A DNA stretch of 34,709 bases from Lachnospiraceae bacterium (GTDB lineage: Bacteria > Bacillota > Clostridia > Lachnospirales > Lachnospiraceae), in the NCBI GenBank assembly GCA_017449765.1, contig JAFTFE010000089.1, positions 1 to 34,709 of the forward strand. Direction: 5' to 3'. The notes under the pieces were generated by a model. It was not told the origin of the DNA, did not search any database, and saw nothing but the letters and a program-made list of their open reading frames with translations. A program made the translations under genes and the position numbers. Positions within the stretch are counted from its first letter, which is position 1; each line of letters opens with the position of its first letter. This document shows positions 22,377 to 31,332 of the stretch, in pieces.

Positions 22377-23468
22377 TTAATCAACCTGTTCATCGTCCTC
22401 ATCATCAATATCAGGCTCATATTTTACATGCTGCACCAAAGTTGTATCCTCGTCTATGGCACATATTTCATAGCCTTCTGCCTTAAGTGTATCAATCAGA
22501 TCCTGTAAAGCCTCAACGGTTGCATGTGTCGTATTCAAATCATGCATAAGAACAACTGAATCTCCTTCATTATTTCTTACGTATTGCATGATATTTGAAT
22601 TTAATTGATTCGGAGTCAGATTACCGGACACTGCATCATTACTGAGTGCGTTCCAGTCATAATATACTATCCCCTGCTCATCAAGGAATTTCATACATTC
22701 CTGCATATCAACATTTGATACATGATTGGAGCTTCCTCCCGGAAATCTGTAATATTTACAGTCATATCCGGTCTGCTCGTATAAGAAATCATGAATATCC
22801 AATACATCCTTCTCAAATGCTTCCTCATCAGCATATATTTCTCTGTAAATATGGGTATATGAATGCATTGCAAGGGTATGTCCTTCATCAACTATACGGT
22901 TATATACAGGCAATAAGTCTTCATCGCTGTAATGTACGACAAAAAATGTTGCTTTAACATCATTTTCAGCAAGTATATCCAATATCTCGTTTGAATATAC
23001 ACTTGGTCCGTCATCAAAAGTAAGATATACCTTTTTACCATTAGGTTCGGCATTTTTCTTTAATACCGTAGAGTTATCTTCTTCCTTACCGTCTTTTTCG
23101 ATATATGTATCATCAAACTCTGCATCACCGTTGGTACTGATTTGTGTATTACTGCTTCCGTTAATTCCTGATGCTAAATATGTATTATCATTATCATATA
23201 TCTCAAGCTGTGAAGCTGCTGTCATATCCAATTCTCTTATGTTATCCGCCACTGTCTCGGTTACTGTGATGTTACTCGCACCCGCAGCCGTCTTCAGGCT
23301 TATCTCGTCCAACTTTCTCTCAAGACTGTTAAGTCTAATCATAAGATATATACAAAGAAGTACCGGGACAGCAAACATTATTACAAATACCGCTATCAAC
23401 ATTTTCTTTATAAAATCCACATTTTTTCGATTATATTCAGTTTTATTAATTTTAGTATTTTCTTCCAT
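22377..23468 (-). CDS. Membrane-anchored polysaccharide (peptidoglycan) deacetylase
   Basis: This 363-residue protein has a short cytoplasmic start and one helix at about 23-45 that serves as a signal anchor. A low-complexity linker to about 143 precedes a NodB domain. The five NodB motifs are visible: TFDDGP at 150-155 (catalytic and metal Asp), HSYTH at 202-206 (metal histidines), RFPGGS at 241-246, DWN at 271-273 and 'VVLMHD' near 313. It should remove acetyl groups from cell-wall glycan outside the membrane, like PgdA, though another glycan is possible. The C-terminus is very acidic ('DIDDEDDEQVD'). Ribosome binding upstream is weak. It is the first gene of the block leading into folC. 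Confidence 0.92.
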   Translation of the reverse strand: MEENTKINKTEYNRKNVDFIKKMLIAVFVIMFAVPVLLCIYLMIRLNSLERKLDEISLKTAAGASNITVTETVADNIRELDMTAASQLEIYDNDNTYLASGINGSSNTQISTNGDAEFDDTYIEKDGKEEDNSTVLKKNAEPNGKKVYLTFDDGPSVYSNEILDILAENDVKATFFVVHYSDEDLLPVYNRIVDEGHTLAMHSYTHIYREIYADEEAFEKDVLDIHDFLYEQTGYDCKYYRFPGGSSNHVSNVDMQECMKFLDEQGIVYYDWNALSNDAVSGNLTPNQLNSNIMQYVRNNEGDSVVLMHDLNTTHATVEALQDLIDTLKAEGYEICAIDEDTTLVQHVKYEPDIDDEDDEQVD

Positions 23469-23518
23469 AAAAAGCCTTTACAAATCTAAATATTGTGGTA
23501 TAATAATTCCAAAGTACA

Positions 23519-23566
23519 ATTTGCAGTTTTCTTTGGAAATGTATTTTTCCAAAAAAAGCTGCAAAT
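23519..23566. terminator. Hairpin between the propeller/coiled-coil gene and the deacetylase gene
   Basis: The outer arms are ATTTGCAG (23519-23526) and CTGCAAAT (23559-23566). The inner arms are TTTGGAAA (23532-23539) and TTTCCAAA (23546-23553). The hairpin follows the minus-strand gene ending at 23595. There is no clear T-tract after it on that strand, so it may be a weak terminator or a leader structure of the deacetylase. Confidence 0.4.
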
Positions 23567-23594
23567 TTTATTATATGATATTTTCCAACCAAAG

Positions 23595-24644
23595 TCAAGC
23601 TTCAGCGGACTTATCACAGTCTTTGTCTCTTTCCTCAGAATTATTTCCCGAGTTTTTTTCATCATCATTTATTTTATCATTTTCTATTTTTTTATCTTCC
23701 TTATTCTTTTGGGAGGATGCGGTCTTTTTTGTTTTTGCCACAGAAGCCTTAGTCTTTTCAGGTGCAGTTTTATCAACACTCACCCTTCTTTCATTTTTAA
23801 TCTTTTCAAGAACATCAAGAGTCTGGATATACATATCTCTGTATTGTTTTCCTTCTTCCTGAATCTGCTTAGTCATCTCACTAAGTTCATTGTACTGCCT
23901 TGTATAGTTTTCCTCTAATGATCTTATCTCATCAACCCTTTTCTCTTCTAATTCCATCTTTAATTTGTCAATTTCATGATTGAGTTTATCCTCATACTCC
24001 TTGCGAATCTGCTCATTAATGATATTTTTTTCAACCTCTATCTTATCCAGTTTATCATTTATATCCTTCTCATATTTCTTTCTCTCATTTTCATCTATAA
24101 GATAATTCTGCGATAAAATTATATCCTCATTACCATCTATAGAAAGCTTGAAGAATTCGCATTTCTTACCGGCTTCATATCTTACTTTCAAATACATTTC
24201 TTCATTTGCCGTAAATATGCTGTATTCGTATATTTTATTCTTTTTAAACATCATCAGTCTGCTTTTTCTGTCACCACGGGGATTTATATATCTTATCTCA
24301 TGTTCATCATTACTCTTATTATAAATCTGATAGCTAAGATATATTTTTTCATTTATAACAAAAAGTTGTAAATCGGATACATTCCAGACTTCATTAGCAT
24401 CAGAAATTAAAACAAGTGATTCATCGCTTCCTATCTGTCTAAACTTTACTTCGTTGGTATTACTTATATAAACTACATATATGTTGTTCCGAAAATAAGT
24501 ACATTCAAGTGATGACAGATAATCTCGTGTCACAATTGCGCTCTGCATATTTCTTGTATTTGCCATGAAGATAAGAATTATATTATTTCCTTCATCATAT
24601 ATGACGGCTTTTCGTCCATCAGCCAAAGCGTGTATATATTCCAT
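23595..24644 (-). CDS. Unrecognised protein: beta-repeat domain, coiled coil, charged tail
   Basis: This 349-residue protein has no signal peptide or membrane helix. Residues 1 to about 185 contain recurring beta-like units ('NNIYVVYIS', 'NEKIYLSYQI', 'NEEMYLKVRY'), spaced like blades of a small propeller. Residues of about 187-280 are a strongly charged coiled coil rich in E, K and I. From about 285 the tail is low-complexity, with Lys/Ala/Thr ('KTKKTASSQKNK') and then Asp/Glu/Asn. I do not recognise the family. AGGAG precedes the ATG at 24644. It is divergent from the Cys-rich gene at 24770 across a 125-bp gap, which suggests shared control and perhaps a shared structure. Confidence 0.7.
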   Translation of the reverse strand: MEYIHALADGRKAVIYDEGNNIILIFMANTRNMQSAIVTRDYLSSLECTYFRNNIYVVYISNTNEVKFRQIGSDESLVLISDANEVWNVSDLQLFVINEKIYLSYQIYNKSNDEHEIRYINPRGDRKSRLMMFKKNKIYEYSIFTANEEMYLKVRYEAGKKCEFFKLSIDGNEDIILSQNYLIDENERKKYEKDINDKLDKIEVEKNIINEQIRKEYEDKLNHEIDKLKMELEEKRVDEIRSLEENYTRQYNELSEMTKQIQEEGKQYRDMYIQTLDVLEKIKNERRVSVDKTAPEKTKASVAKTKKTASSQKNKEDKKIENDKINDDEKNSGNNSEERDKDCDKSAEA

Positions 24645-24769
24645 ATCTGCTCCTAAAAATATTATTTGTAATAACTATATTCAAATTATTAAAAATAATG
24701 TGCATATTTTTAACAAACAAAGGACACATGAATATATTAAATTAAGCATATCAGAAAGGAAATGTCCCA

Positions 24770-25639
24770 ATGTCTAAATTTTGCAATTCTAACCAAAGAC
24801 CAAATAACAATGATACAAATAACATCGGAGGCGGAGGCTGTTCGGGGGCAGATGTATGCTTAAACCCACAATGCGGCGATCCAAAACTGCTCAATGTTTT
24901 GACACCTGTCGTATATGATGAAGTCGGCGTAAATATTAGCCAGACTATACCACTTCCTGAGGATTTCCTCGCAGATTATCCGACCGCATATTATGCGACG
25001 GCAGAAGTTCTTGACATAACCTTTGAAACAGTAGAAGACGAGACAACTACAGTTGCCCCTATAGCTACAAGACCTAACTGCTATAATGTGGACCTAACAA
25101 ATCTCTCAGTTGATTTTGCAATCAAGCTGTATGATTACAGTAAGAGACTTTTAGCTACACTTGCACTTGACGACATCTTATTTCTCCCATCAGATACCAC
25201 TGATCCGGGTTTTGACAGTGAGACCAATCCATCATCAGTAAGCATGGATATATTTGCTCCTTACGGAATATCATATGATGGAGGAGATGTGACTGCTCCA
25301 CTGTTAAATGTCATCGGTTTTACCGATACAAATAACACTATATGTCAGGGGCTTAATCTTATGGCAATACCAAAGGTGCTCGATTTTGACCAGACTGAAG
25401 AAAACATAACCATAGGTCTTACTCTGACATGTAATTCCTGTTATTTTAATACTTATCGTATCGAACACGACGGTAAAACAGTCGCTGAAAGAGCTGAACT
25501 CGTGTCAGACGAAGAAGCATTACGTACGGAATTTGTACAGGGAAGTCTGCTCGACAGAAATATAAAACCTTTAGAGCTGTGTAATCCCGGTGATAACAAA
25601 AATTCAAATGCAAATAACGATGTAAATAATTGTGATTAA
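24770..25639 (+). CDS. Unrecognised Cys-rich protein (289 aa), possibly a self-assembling coat or surface component
   Basis: The product has ten cysteines. The N-terminal region is Asn/Gly-rich with C5, C24, C30 and C35 ('CLNPQCGDP'), a pair 'TCNSC' lies near 224, and the tail is Asn-rich and ends NNCD. Between them is a beta-rich domain starting 'LLNVLTPVVYDEVGVNISQ' (about 39-57) that repeats hydrophobic/acidic strands. There is no signal peptide. Cys-rich ends flanking a beta domain, without export signals, recall proteins assembled in the mother cell of spore formers, but I see no named family and no sporulation promoter. AAAGGA precedes the ATG. It is divergent from the propeller/coiled-coil gene. 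Confidence 0.7.
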   Translation: MSKFCNSNQRPNNNDTNNIGGGGCSGADVCLNPQCGDPKLLNVLTPVVYDEVGVNISQTIPLPEDFLADYPTAYYATAEVLDITFETVEDETTTVAPIATRPNCYNVDLTNLSVDFAIKLYDYSKRLLATLALDDILFLPSDTTDPGFDSETNPSSVSMDIFAPYGISYDGGDVTAPLLNVIGFTDTNNTICQGLNLMAIPKVLDFDQTEENITIGLTLTCNSCYFNTYRIEHDGKTVAERAELVSDEEALRTEFVQGSLLDRNIKPLELCNPGDNKNSNANNDVNNCD

Positions 25640-25734
25640 AATGTAAATTTTAACATTTTTATAATAGATAAATATTATCCTTAATTATGTTCATACTAAT
25701 TATGGTTATAAATTTAATTAAGGAGTGTAGATTC

Positions 25735-26091
25735 ATGAAAAATATAAAGAAATTTTTATTAATGACTTTATCTTTGACCTTACTTTCCATCTCCCTTGCA
25801 GCCTGTGGTGAAGGAAATGACGAAACTACAAGAGACACAGCAACCACAGAAAGTACAAGAAATGACAACGACAACTTAATGGAAGATGCCGGCGATGCAG
25901 TCGGTGATGTAGTTGACGGAGTCGGCGACGGAATAAATGATGTTGTTGATGGTGTCGGCAACGGAATAAACAACGCTGTCGACGGTGTACAAAACGGCGT
26001 AGACGAGATGACAGACAACGATAACGATAATAACAATGACAACAATAACAAAAAGAACAACAACAACAATAATAACAGAAATAACAACTAA
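25735..26091 (+). CDS. Small lipoprotein with 11-residue repeats and an Asn-rich tail
   Basis: The start is placed at ATG 25735, where AAGGAG lies upstream; a longer reading from 25687 would bury the signal peptide. The 118-residue product has a lipoprotein signal with lipobox 'LAAC' (Cys near 23). The mature part has about three 11-residue units of the form G-V-x-x-G-[IV]-[ND]-x-[VA]-V-D (residues about 50-85), which could form an amphipathic helix. It ends in a tail of Asp then almost only Asn with a few Lys/Arg. It should be tethered to the outer face of the membrane. Function is unknown. A strong terminator follows at 26111-26141. Confidence 0.75.
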   Translation: MKNIKKFLLMTLSLTLLSISLAACGEGNDETTRDTATTESTRNDNDNLMEDAGDAVGDVVDGVGDGINDVVDGVGNGINNAVDGVQNGVDEMTDNDNDNNNDNNNKKNNNNNNNRNNN

Positions 26092-26110
26092 TCAAGTCCC
26101 GACAGGGCAT

Positions 26111-26141
26111 AAAACGCGAAGCATTTTCCGCTTCGCGTTTT
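26111..26141. terminator. Strong bidirectional terminator
   Basis: AAAACGCGAAGC (26111-26122) and GCTTCGCGTTTT (26130-26141) form a perfect 12-bp GC-rich stem with a 7-nt loop and A/T tracts on both sides. It separates the lipoprotein gene from the convergent membrane-protein gene ending at 26157. Confidence 0.93.
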
Positions 26142-26156
26142 ACATATTATATACCA

Positions 26157-26516
26157 TCAGTTTTCAAGTTTAAAAGCTTTATGATTTTTATTCATCATCT
26201 CATCATATTGGGTATACATTTTCTGAACACTATTTTCCAAGAGATAATAATGCATTACATAAGGTACAAGCAGAACCAGAAGTGCGATGGTAAGTAAAAG
26301 CATAACTAACTTACCACTGTAATTAAGATAAATAATAGTCATTAGTGTCATAAGTGCAAAAAGCACCATTACTATAAGATGCACCTGTCTTTCATGAGCA
26401 AAAAAACCAATATGCACAAGATGTTTCTTTATTTCTTCATCCCAATCTGTATCTGCACTGTCTTCATCCAAAAGTTTGTCTATATATGCAAGATATGCAG
26501 TAATTCTTTTTTTCAT
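26157..26516 (-). CDS. Small membrane protein with two helices (119 aa)
   Basis: The protein has a hydrophilic acidic N-terminus (about 1-40) and two adjacent membrane helices at about 45-65 and 68-92. The first is 'VHLIVMVLFALMTLMTIIYL'. The C-terminus is polar. I do not recognise the family. GGAGG with a 6-nt spacer supports the ATG at 26516. It follows yqeG by about 60 bp and may be co-transcribed with uvrC and yqeG. The N- and C-termini are predicted to be on the same side of the membrane. Confidence 0.7.
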   Translation of the reverse strand: MKKRITAYLAYIDKLLDEDSADTDWDEEIKKHLVHIGFFAHERQVHLIVMVLFALMTLMTIIYLNYSGKLVMLLLTIALLVLLVPYVMHYYLLENSVQKMYTQYDEMMNKNHKAFKLEN

Positions 26517-26577
26517 ATGTAACCTCCGAATTATTATATTTTGAATTAAATATAATTAATGTATCTTAAATTATATA

Positions 26578-27096
26578 TTAATTATTTTTTTGTGTTTTAA
26601 TTTTGTGTTTTCTCAGATAGAAAAACAAAACAAGCTTTTCAGGTATTCTCTTAAGTATTATCTGAATCTCCTCATGCTTTGCAATCGGCTTAACCAATAT
26701 GCTGTGAATCTTGGCATTGTTTGCCCCCCAAATATCCGTGAAAAGCTGATCTCCTACGAATAAAGTATTATCTTTATTAGTATTCATTCTCTCCATAGCC
26801 TTGTTATATCCTTTAGCTAAAGGCTTGCCTGCTTTATAAATGTATATAGCCCCAAGTTCTTTGTTAAAATCTGCAACTCTTTTTTCATCATTATTGGATA
26901 AAAAACAAACCTGATATCCTATGGCAAGAAGCTTCTTTATAAGCACTGACGCTCTAAAATCAGCCGGAGCGTCATGTTCAACAAGCGTATTATCTATATC
27001 AAAAATTACTGCTCTGTATCCTTTTTTATAGTATTCCTTAAAATCTATCGAATACGTTGAATCATAGTATTCTGTAGGGTAGAATTTCTTTAACAT
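26578..27096 (-). CDS. yqeG: YqeG-family HAD phosphatase
   Basis: This 172-residue HAD hydrolase has the nucleophile motif 'VIFDIDNTLVEHD' near residue 31. Motif II is 'VCFLSNNDEKR', a lysine lies in 'YKAGKPLAKGY', and the acidic motif is 'NTLFVGDQLFTDIWGANN'. This is the YqeG (HAD-IIIA) pattern, and length matches. The physiological substrate is not established; relatives include mitochondrial phosphatidylglycerophosphate phosphatases. AGGGGG precedes the ATG. The gene follows uvrC by about 23 bp, so it is probably in the same transcript. Its C-terminus is Lys-rich. Confidence 0.9.
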   Translation of the reverse strand: MLKKFYPTEYYDSTYSIDFKEYYKKGYRAVIFDIDNTLVEHDAPADFRASVLIKKLLAIGYQVCFLSNNDEKRVADFNKELGAIYIYKAGKPLAKGYNKAMERMNTNKDNTLFVGDQLFTDIWGANNAKIHSILVKPIAKHEEIQIILKRIPEKLVLFFYLRKHKIKTQKNN

Positions 27097-27119
27097 ATTT
27101 GCCCCCTTATCATTTCATA

Positions 27120-28946
27120 TCAACCATGAAAAAATTCATATATATTCTTCGCTACATCCTGCGGTATGCCCTGCACTGATTCCAACTCAGACAGCTTTGC
27201 TATCCTGATATGTTCAATATCCTTAAAGTGTTTAAGCAGTGCCTTTCTTCGCGATGCGCCCACACCCTTTATCTCATCAAGCACAGAGTGCACCTGATTT
27301 TTATTTCTTAGCTGTCTGTGATATTCGATAGCAAATCTGTGTGCCTCATCCTGAAGTGCGGTTATCATAAGCATTGCCTGACTTCCTTTCGGAAACTCCA
27401 CCTCTTCATTATTATAATATAATCCCCGGGTATGGTGATTATCATCCTTCACCATGCCACACACGGGTATATCAATACCAAGACTGTCAAGCACCATAAG
27501 AGCGATATTAACCTGACCTTTTCCACCGTCCATCATTATGACATCCGGATATACATCCATCTTCTCATCAGTAAACCTCCTGCCTAAGACTTCCTTCATG
27601 GAAGCATAGTCATCAGGTCCCTGTATGGTTTTAAGCCGGAATTTCCTATATGCATTTTTTTTAGGTACACCTTTCTCAAATACTACCATAGATGCCACAC
27701 TCAGTGTTCCTGAGATATGTGATATATCAAATGCTTCAAGCCTGTCTGCCTTTTCAATGCCAAGCAGATCTGCTATATCTTTAGCAGCTCCTGTAGTCCT
27801 CTTCTCCTGCCTCTTTATTCTCTCCATATCCTGCTTTAATACAAGTGCAGCATTGTCATAGGCAAGATTAAGCAGCTTTTTTTTCTCGCCCTTTTGAGGA
27901 ATAATTATCTTAACTTTTGAGCCTCTTTTTTCTTCAAAATACGCTTCCAGTATTTCCAGCTCGTCTATTTTATCCTGTACAACTATCTCCTTTGGTAAAA
28001 ATGGTGTACCGGAATAATACTGCTTTACAAATGCCGTTATAATCTCGCTTACGTTCTCCTGATTGTTTGCATTCATATGATGGTGCTCTCTGCCCAAGAG
28101 CTTACCTTCTCTTACGAAGAATATTGTAACTACAGCATCTGTATCATTTGATGCACAGGCAATGATATCCCTGTCCTCACCGTTTGCTATATTCATCTTC
28201 TGCTTGTCCATAATATGATTGATGCTTTCAATTAAATCACGTGTCTCAGCAGCCTTCTCAAATTCCATATCTTCGGCATAGCTTTTCATCTTCTCATTTA
28301 AATCACGAAGTGTATCCTTGTAATTGCCATTCAAAAAATCAATCGCACCATCAATATGCTTCTTATATTCATCAGAGGATATGCGTGCGTTACACGGTGC
28401 ATCGCACTGCCCTATCTGATGATAAAGACACGGTCTTTCCTTACCTATATCTCTTGGTAAAACCCTGTTGCAATTCCTAAGATGATATAACTTATTGATA
28501 AGTTCAATTATATCTCTTACCGCACGGGAATTAGTATATGGACCAAAATATTTGGATTTATCTCTCCTTATATTATGACTGTAAAGTACACGCGGAAACT
28601 CCTCATCCACTGTAATTTTAATATATGGATAACCTTTATCATCAGTCATAAGAGTATTATATTTGGGTCGATATTCCTTTATAAAATTACATTCAAGAAC
28701 GAGCGCTTCCATCTCAGATGAAGTTACAATATATTCAAAGTATGAAATCTGCGAAACCATCTTGACAATCTTCGGAGAATTATTGTGTCCATGACCTTCT
28801 CTGAAATACTGCCTTACCCTGTTATGAAGATTAATCGCCTTACCCACATAGAGAATATCATCATTCGAACTGTGCATGATATACACACCGGGTTTCTTGG
28901 GAAGCTTATTTAGTTCCGTCTCTATATCAAATAACTTCTCTTCCAT
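27120..28946 (-). CDS. uvrC: UvrABC excinuclease subunit C
   Basis: The start is placed at ATG 28946, giving 608 residues and the usual beginning 'FDIETELNKLPKKPGVYIM'. The longer reading from 28988 adds 14 residues without a ribosome site. The GIY-YIG nuclease domain that cuts 3' of the lesion lies at about 12-95. A Cys-rich segment 'CLYHQIGQCDAPC' is near 170, and the UvrB-binding UVR motif 'MEFEKAAETRDLIESI' is near 215. The RNase-H-like nuclease with 'EAFDISHISG' near 400 makes the 5' cut, and helix-hairpin-helix motifs are at the end ('IKGVGASRRKALLKHF'). It acts in nucleotide excision repair. All domains look intact. Confidence 0.96.
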   Translation of the reverse strand: MEEKLFDIETELNKLPKKPGVYIMHSSNDDILYVGKAINLHNRVRQYFREGHGHNNSPKIVKMVSQISYFEYIVTSSEMEALVLECNFIKEYRPKYNTLMTDDKGYPYIKITVDEEFPRVLYSHNIRRDKSKYFGPYTNSRAVRDIIELINKLYHLRNCNRVLPRDIGKERPCLYHQIGQCDAPCNARISSDEYKKHIDGAIDFLNGNYKDTLRDLNEKMKSYAEDMEFEKAAETRDLIESINHIMDKQKMNIANGEDRDIIACASNDTDAVVTIFFVREGKLLGREHHHMNANNQENVSEIITAFVKQYYSGTPFLPKEIVVQDKIDELEILEAYFEEKRGSKVKIIIPQKGEKKKLLNLAYDNAALVLKQDMERIKRQEKRTTGAAKDIADLLGIEKADRLEAFDISHISGTLSVASMVVFEKGVPKKNAYRKFRLKTIQGPDDYASMKEVLGRRFTDEKMDVYPDVIMMDGGKGQVNIALMVLDSLGIDIPVCGMVKDDNHHTRGLYYNNEEVEFPKGSQAMLMITALQDEAHRFAIEYHRQLRNKNQVHSVLDEIKGVGASRRKALLKHFKDIEHIRIAKLSELESVQGIPQDVAKNIYEFFHG

Positions 28947-29002
28947 ATAATATACGACTCCGTTTTCTTTTATCATATACACAATCATATCATCATTTTT
29001 GT

Positions 29003-29032
29003 CTTATAATAATAAAGGAAAGGAGGTATCAA
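29003..29032 (-). promoter_or_regulatory. Candidate uvrC promoter overlapping the upstream terminator
   Basis: On the minus strand, TTGATA (29032-29027) is separated by 18 bp from TATAAG (29008-29003). The -35 lies in the loop and right arm of the terminator hairpin at 29022-29042, so the two elements share sequence. Confidence 0.4.
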
Positions 29033-29042
29033 AGATACCTCC
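29022..29042 (-). terminator. Terminator of the 695-residue orphan gene
   Basis: GGAGGTATC and GATACCTCC form a perfect 9-bp stem with a 3-nt loop. On the minus strand it is followed by TTTCCTTTATTATT. It lies 35 bp after the stop codon at 29077. Confidence 0.78.
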
Positions 29043-29076
29043 AAAGGATATGATAAAGGTTTTTTTGTGTTTGATA

Positions 29077-31164
29077 TTATAATAAGTCAGCTCTTAACTT
29101 CTTGATAACCTGTAAAGTCTTATCTCTTAATTCTTCTGCATCATATAATGGAAGCATAACAGTCTTATCAAGCTTTGCATTAACAACTGTGTCTAACCAG
29201 TCATTAACGTAAGATTTAACATAGTTAACATTTTCCTCAGACTTATCTTTAAGTGCAACAATTATATTATTGAGATTCTCAATAACTGTTGGCGTTGTAT
29301 TTGCATTAGATACAGGAGTCTGAGTGCTTTCGTCCGATAACTCAATTACCTTACCTGTCTTAGTAATAATGACCTTCTTATTAGGTGCCGACTCAGTCTT
29401 ACTTGAACTGCCACCCTTCTTATCAAGCAGCTTTTCAACAACCTTTACAAGACATACTACACTGTATGTACTTTCTTCAGGTGTCTGCTTCTCGGCACCT
29501 TTATCAGCATATTGATGCCATAACCACTCTGATTTAAGAAGCATCTCTTCTATCTTGGTATCTGACAAAAGTTTTGTCAAATCCGGATCAATAGCAGGTG
29601 CTGATGACTTACCAAAAAGCTTACCTCCTGAAGACTGATGCTCATTCTTCTTGTATTTTGAAGGCACAAGCACATCATTGTAAGTTTTAATAAGATATTT
29701 CTCAGCAACCTTAGGATCATAACTGTTATTAATTATATTAACCTTGCCACTGTTAAGTCCGTTTACTATCATATCTTCAGCAGTCATAAATACAAGCGCT
29801 TTCTGTCTGTCATCCAATAACTGCTTAATCTCATAATTTGTCTTCGACTTCTCAAGGATAGAATTCTTTCTAACCTTAAATGCCTTAATCTTCTCCTTAA
29901 CACTGAAGAAAAGTTTTAACAGTGTAGGATTGGCATTAACATAATTACCTATCCATGTAAGTTCGACATACTGATGCTCAATCTTATTAGAAATCTCATA
30001 TACGTTGTATCCATCGAATATTACATTCATGGTTGTATAGAGTAAATCCAATATCTCGTACTTTTCTTCCCAAGGACGAGTTGATATATCCTGGTTAACT
30101 AAATCCTTTATGCCACACTCATAGAACACCAAATTGTATTCATAAAGTCCCTCAAATACATTTGTCTTATCTTTAAGTGCCGAACCTACGCCAAGAATCT
30201 GAAGACTCTTCTTCATCTCAGGCTCACTTTCAATATACTGATAAACCTTCTTGATAAATGCACTGACTTCACTAATAAGAGAATCAATTCTCTTGTTGTA
30301 GATTTCCTGCTTGGATATAGCATTTACAACACTTCTGCTTAATACTGTTGTATTCTGCGGAGAATTACAATTTCTGATAAGCTCCTTAAAGCTCTCATAT
30401 ACCGCCATATTATCAATTGGAATATACTCAGCATTAAGTCCGTAAAACTCAAATGCCTTGTCATAATCCTTGTTATTGATATAAGCATTAAATAATCCAA
30501 TAGAAAACTGAATCTTGTAATCATTTCCAACATGAGGATCTTCAACAACATAATCAAATAATACCTCAAGATTGTTCATGTATGCATCCGAATTAGGACC
30601 TGTAGCAGGTATGCCCATCTCCATAATAACATTGATAAGGTCAAGATAACCCATTACAGCCTTATCAAAGTTCTTAGGTCTGTCATCATCCTCTAAAATC
30701 TGATAGCTCACATTTATAAGAAGAGGAGCAATCCTCTCACCTATAAGATTCATAGCATCTGTGAACTTTTCTCTCTGGTATAAATATATAAGCCAAATGC
30801 TGTAACGATATATACCGGAGGTACTGATAGGTGCATCAACATCTGATGGATCAATATCACCATATACAAATCTGAATAATGGCTCAATCCACTCTTCAAT
30901 CTCATATCGTCCGGTAGCTTTGATATTGGTATCAACAAATTCCCCTAATTCATAAAGCTTCTGACATTGAGATTTCACGTCTTCATCAACCATCATGTTA
31001 GATAAATCGAAGTTGCTGTCCTTAAGATAGTCTATAACCAATGCATAGAAACCATCTTCCACCTGCTCATTAAGAAATCTAATAAGTAGTCCCTTATTAT
31101 TGGAAGCAGCAATGGACAACACGTTATTATCTGAACCGGTTGTAATGTTTGCTGGTAATGCCAT
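29077..31164 (-). CDS. Large unrecognised cytoplasmic protein (695 aa)
   Basis: The start at ATG 31164 is supported by AGGGGG upstream, though the spacer is long. There is no signal peptide or membrane helix. Residues 1 to about 470 look all-helical, with repeat-like helices such as 'KDYDKAFEFYGLN' and 'REKFTDAMNLIGER', reminiscent of TPR-type scaffolds. The region of about 510-545 is Ser/Gly/Lys-rich ('GGKLFGKSSAPA'). Residues of about 600-640 hold another low-complexity linker ('KKGGSSSKTESAP'), and a helical C-terminus follows. I do not recognise the family. It is a single-gene transcript: a 3' terminator ends it, and the MutS-like gene upstream lies 168 bp away. Confidence 0.75.
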   Translation of the reverse strand: MALPANITTGSDNNVLSIAASNNKGLLIRFLNEQVEDGFYALVIDYLKDSNFDLSNMMVDEDVKSQCQKLYELGEFVDTNIKATGRYEIEEWIEPLFRFVYGDIDPSDVDAPISTSGIYRYSIWLIYLYQREKFTDAMNLIGERIAPLLINVSYQILEDDDRPKNFDKAVMGYLDLINVIMEMGIPATGPNSDAYMNNLEVLFDYVVEDPHVGNDYKIQFSIGLFNAYINNKDYDKAFEFYGLNAEYIPIDNMAVYESFKELIRNCNSPQNTTVLSRSVVNAISKQEIYNKRIDSLISEVSAFIKKVYQYIESEPEMKKSLQILGVGSALKDKTNVFEGLYEYNLVFYECGIKDLVNQDISTRPWEEKYEILDLLYTTMNVIFDGYNVYEISNKIEHQYVELTWIGNYVNANPTLLKLFFSVKEKIKAFKVRKNSILEKSKTNYEIKQLLDDRQKALVFMTAEDMIVNGLNSGKVNIINNSYDPKVAEKYLIKTYNDVLVPSKYKKNEHQSSGGKLFGKSSAPAIDPDLTKLLSDTKIEEMLLKSEWLWHQYADKGAEKQTPEESTYSVVCLVKVVEKLLDKKGGSSSKTESAPNKKVIITKTGKVIELSDESTQTPVSNANTTPTVIENLNNIIVALKDKSEENVNYVKSYVNDWLDTVVNAKLDKTVMLPLYDAEELRDKTLQVIKKLRADLL

Positions 31165-31332
31165 AAGAAACCATCCCCCTTATTCTCTAAATCACTTATT
31201 ATATTTTATAACATTTTAAACTTTAGTGTCAACCAACTTTTTAGCACTTTTTTATAATTGGCATTGTGCATAATTAACAAAGGTTTTTACACAAATTATA
31301 GCTCGATTTTTATGCAAATTGTCGGTGAGTGA

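Noticed and set aside
25659-26110. Minus-strand Leu/His-rich ORFs opposite the lipoprotein gene
   Set aside because: They are shadows of the Asp/Asn/Gly-rich coding repeats and have no ribosome sites. The plus-strand gene has a clear lipobox and Shine-Dalgarno.
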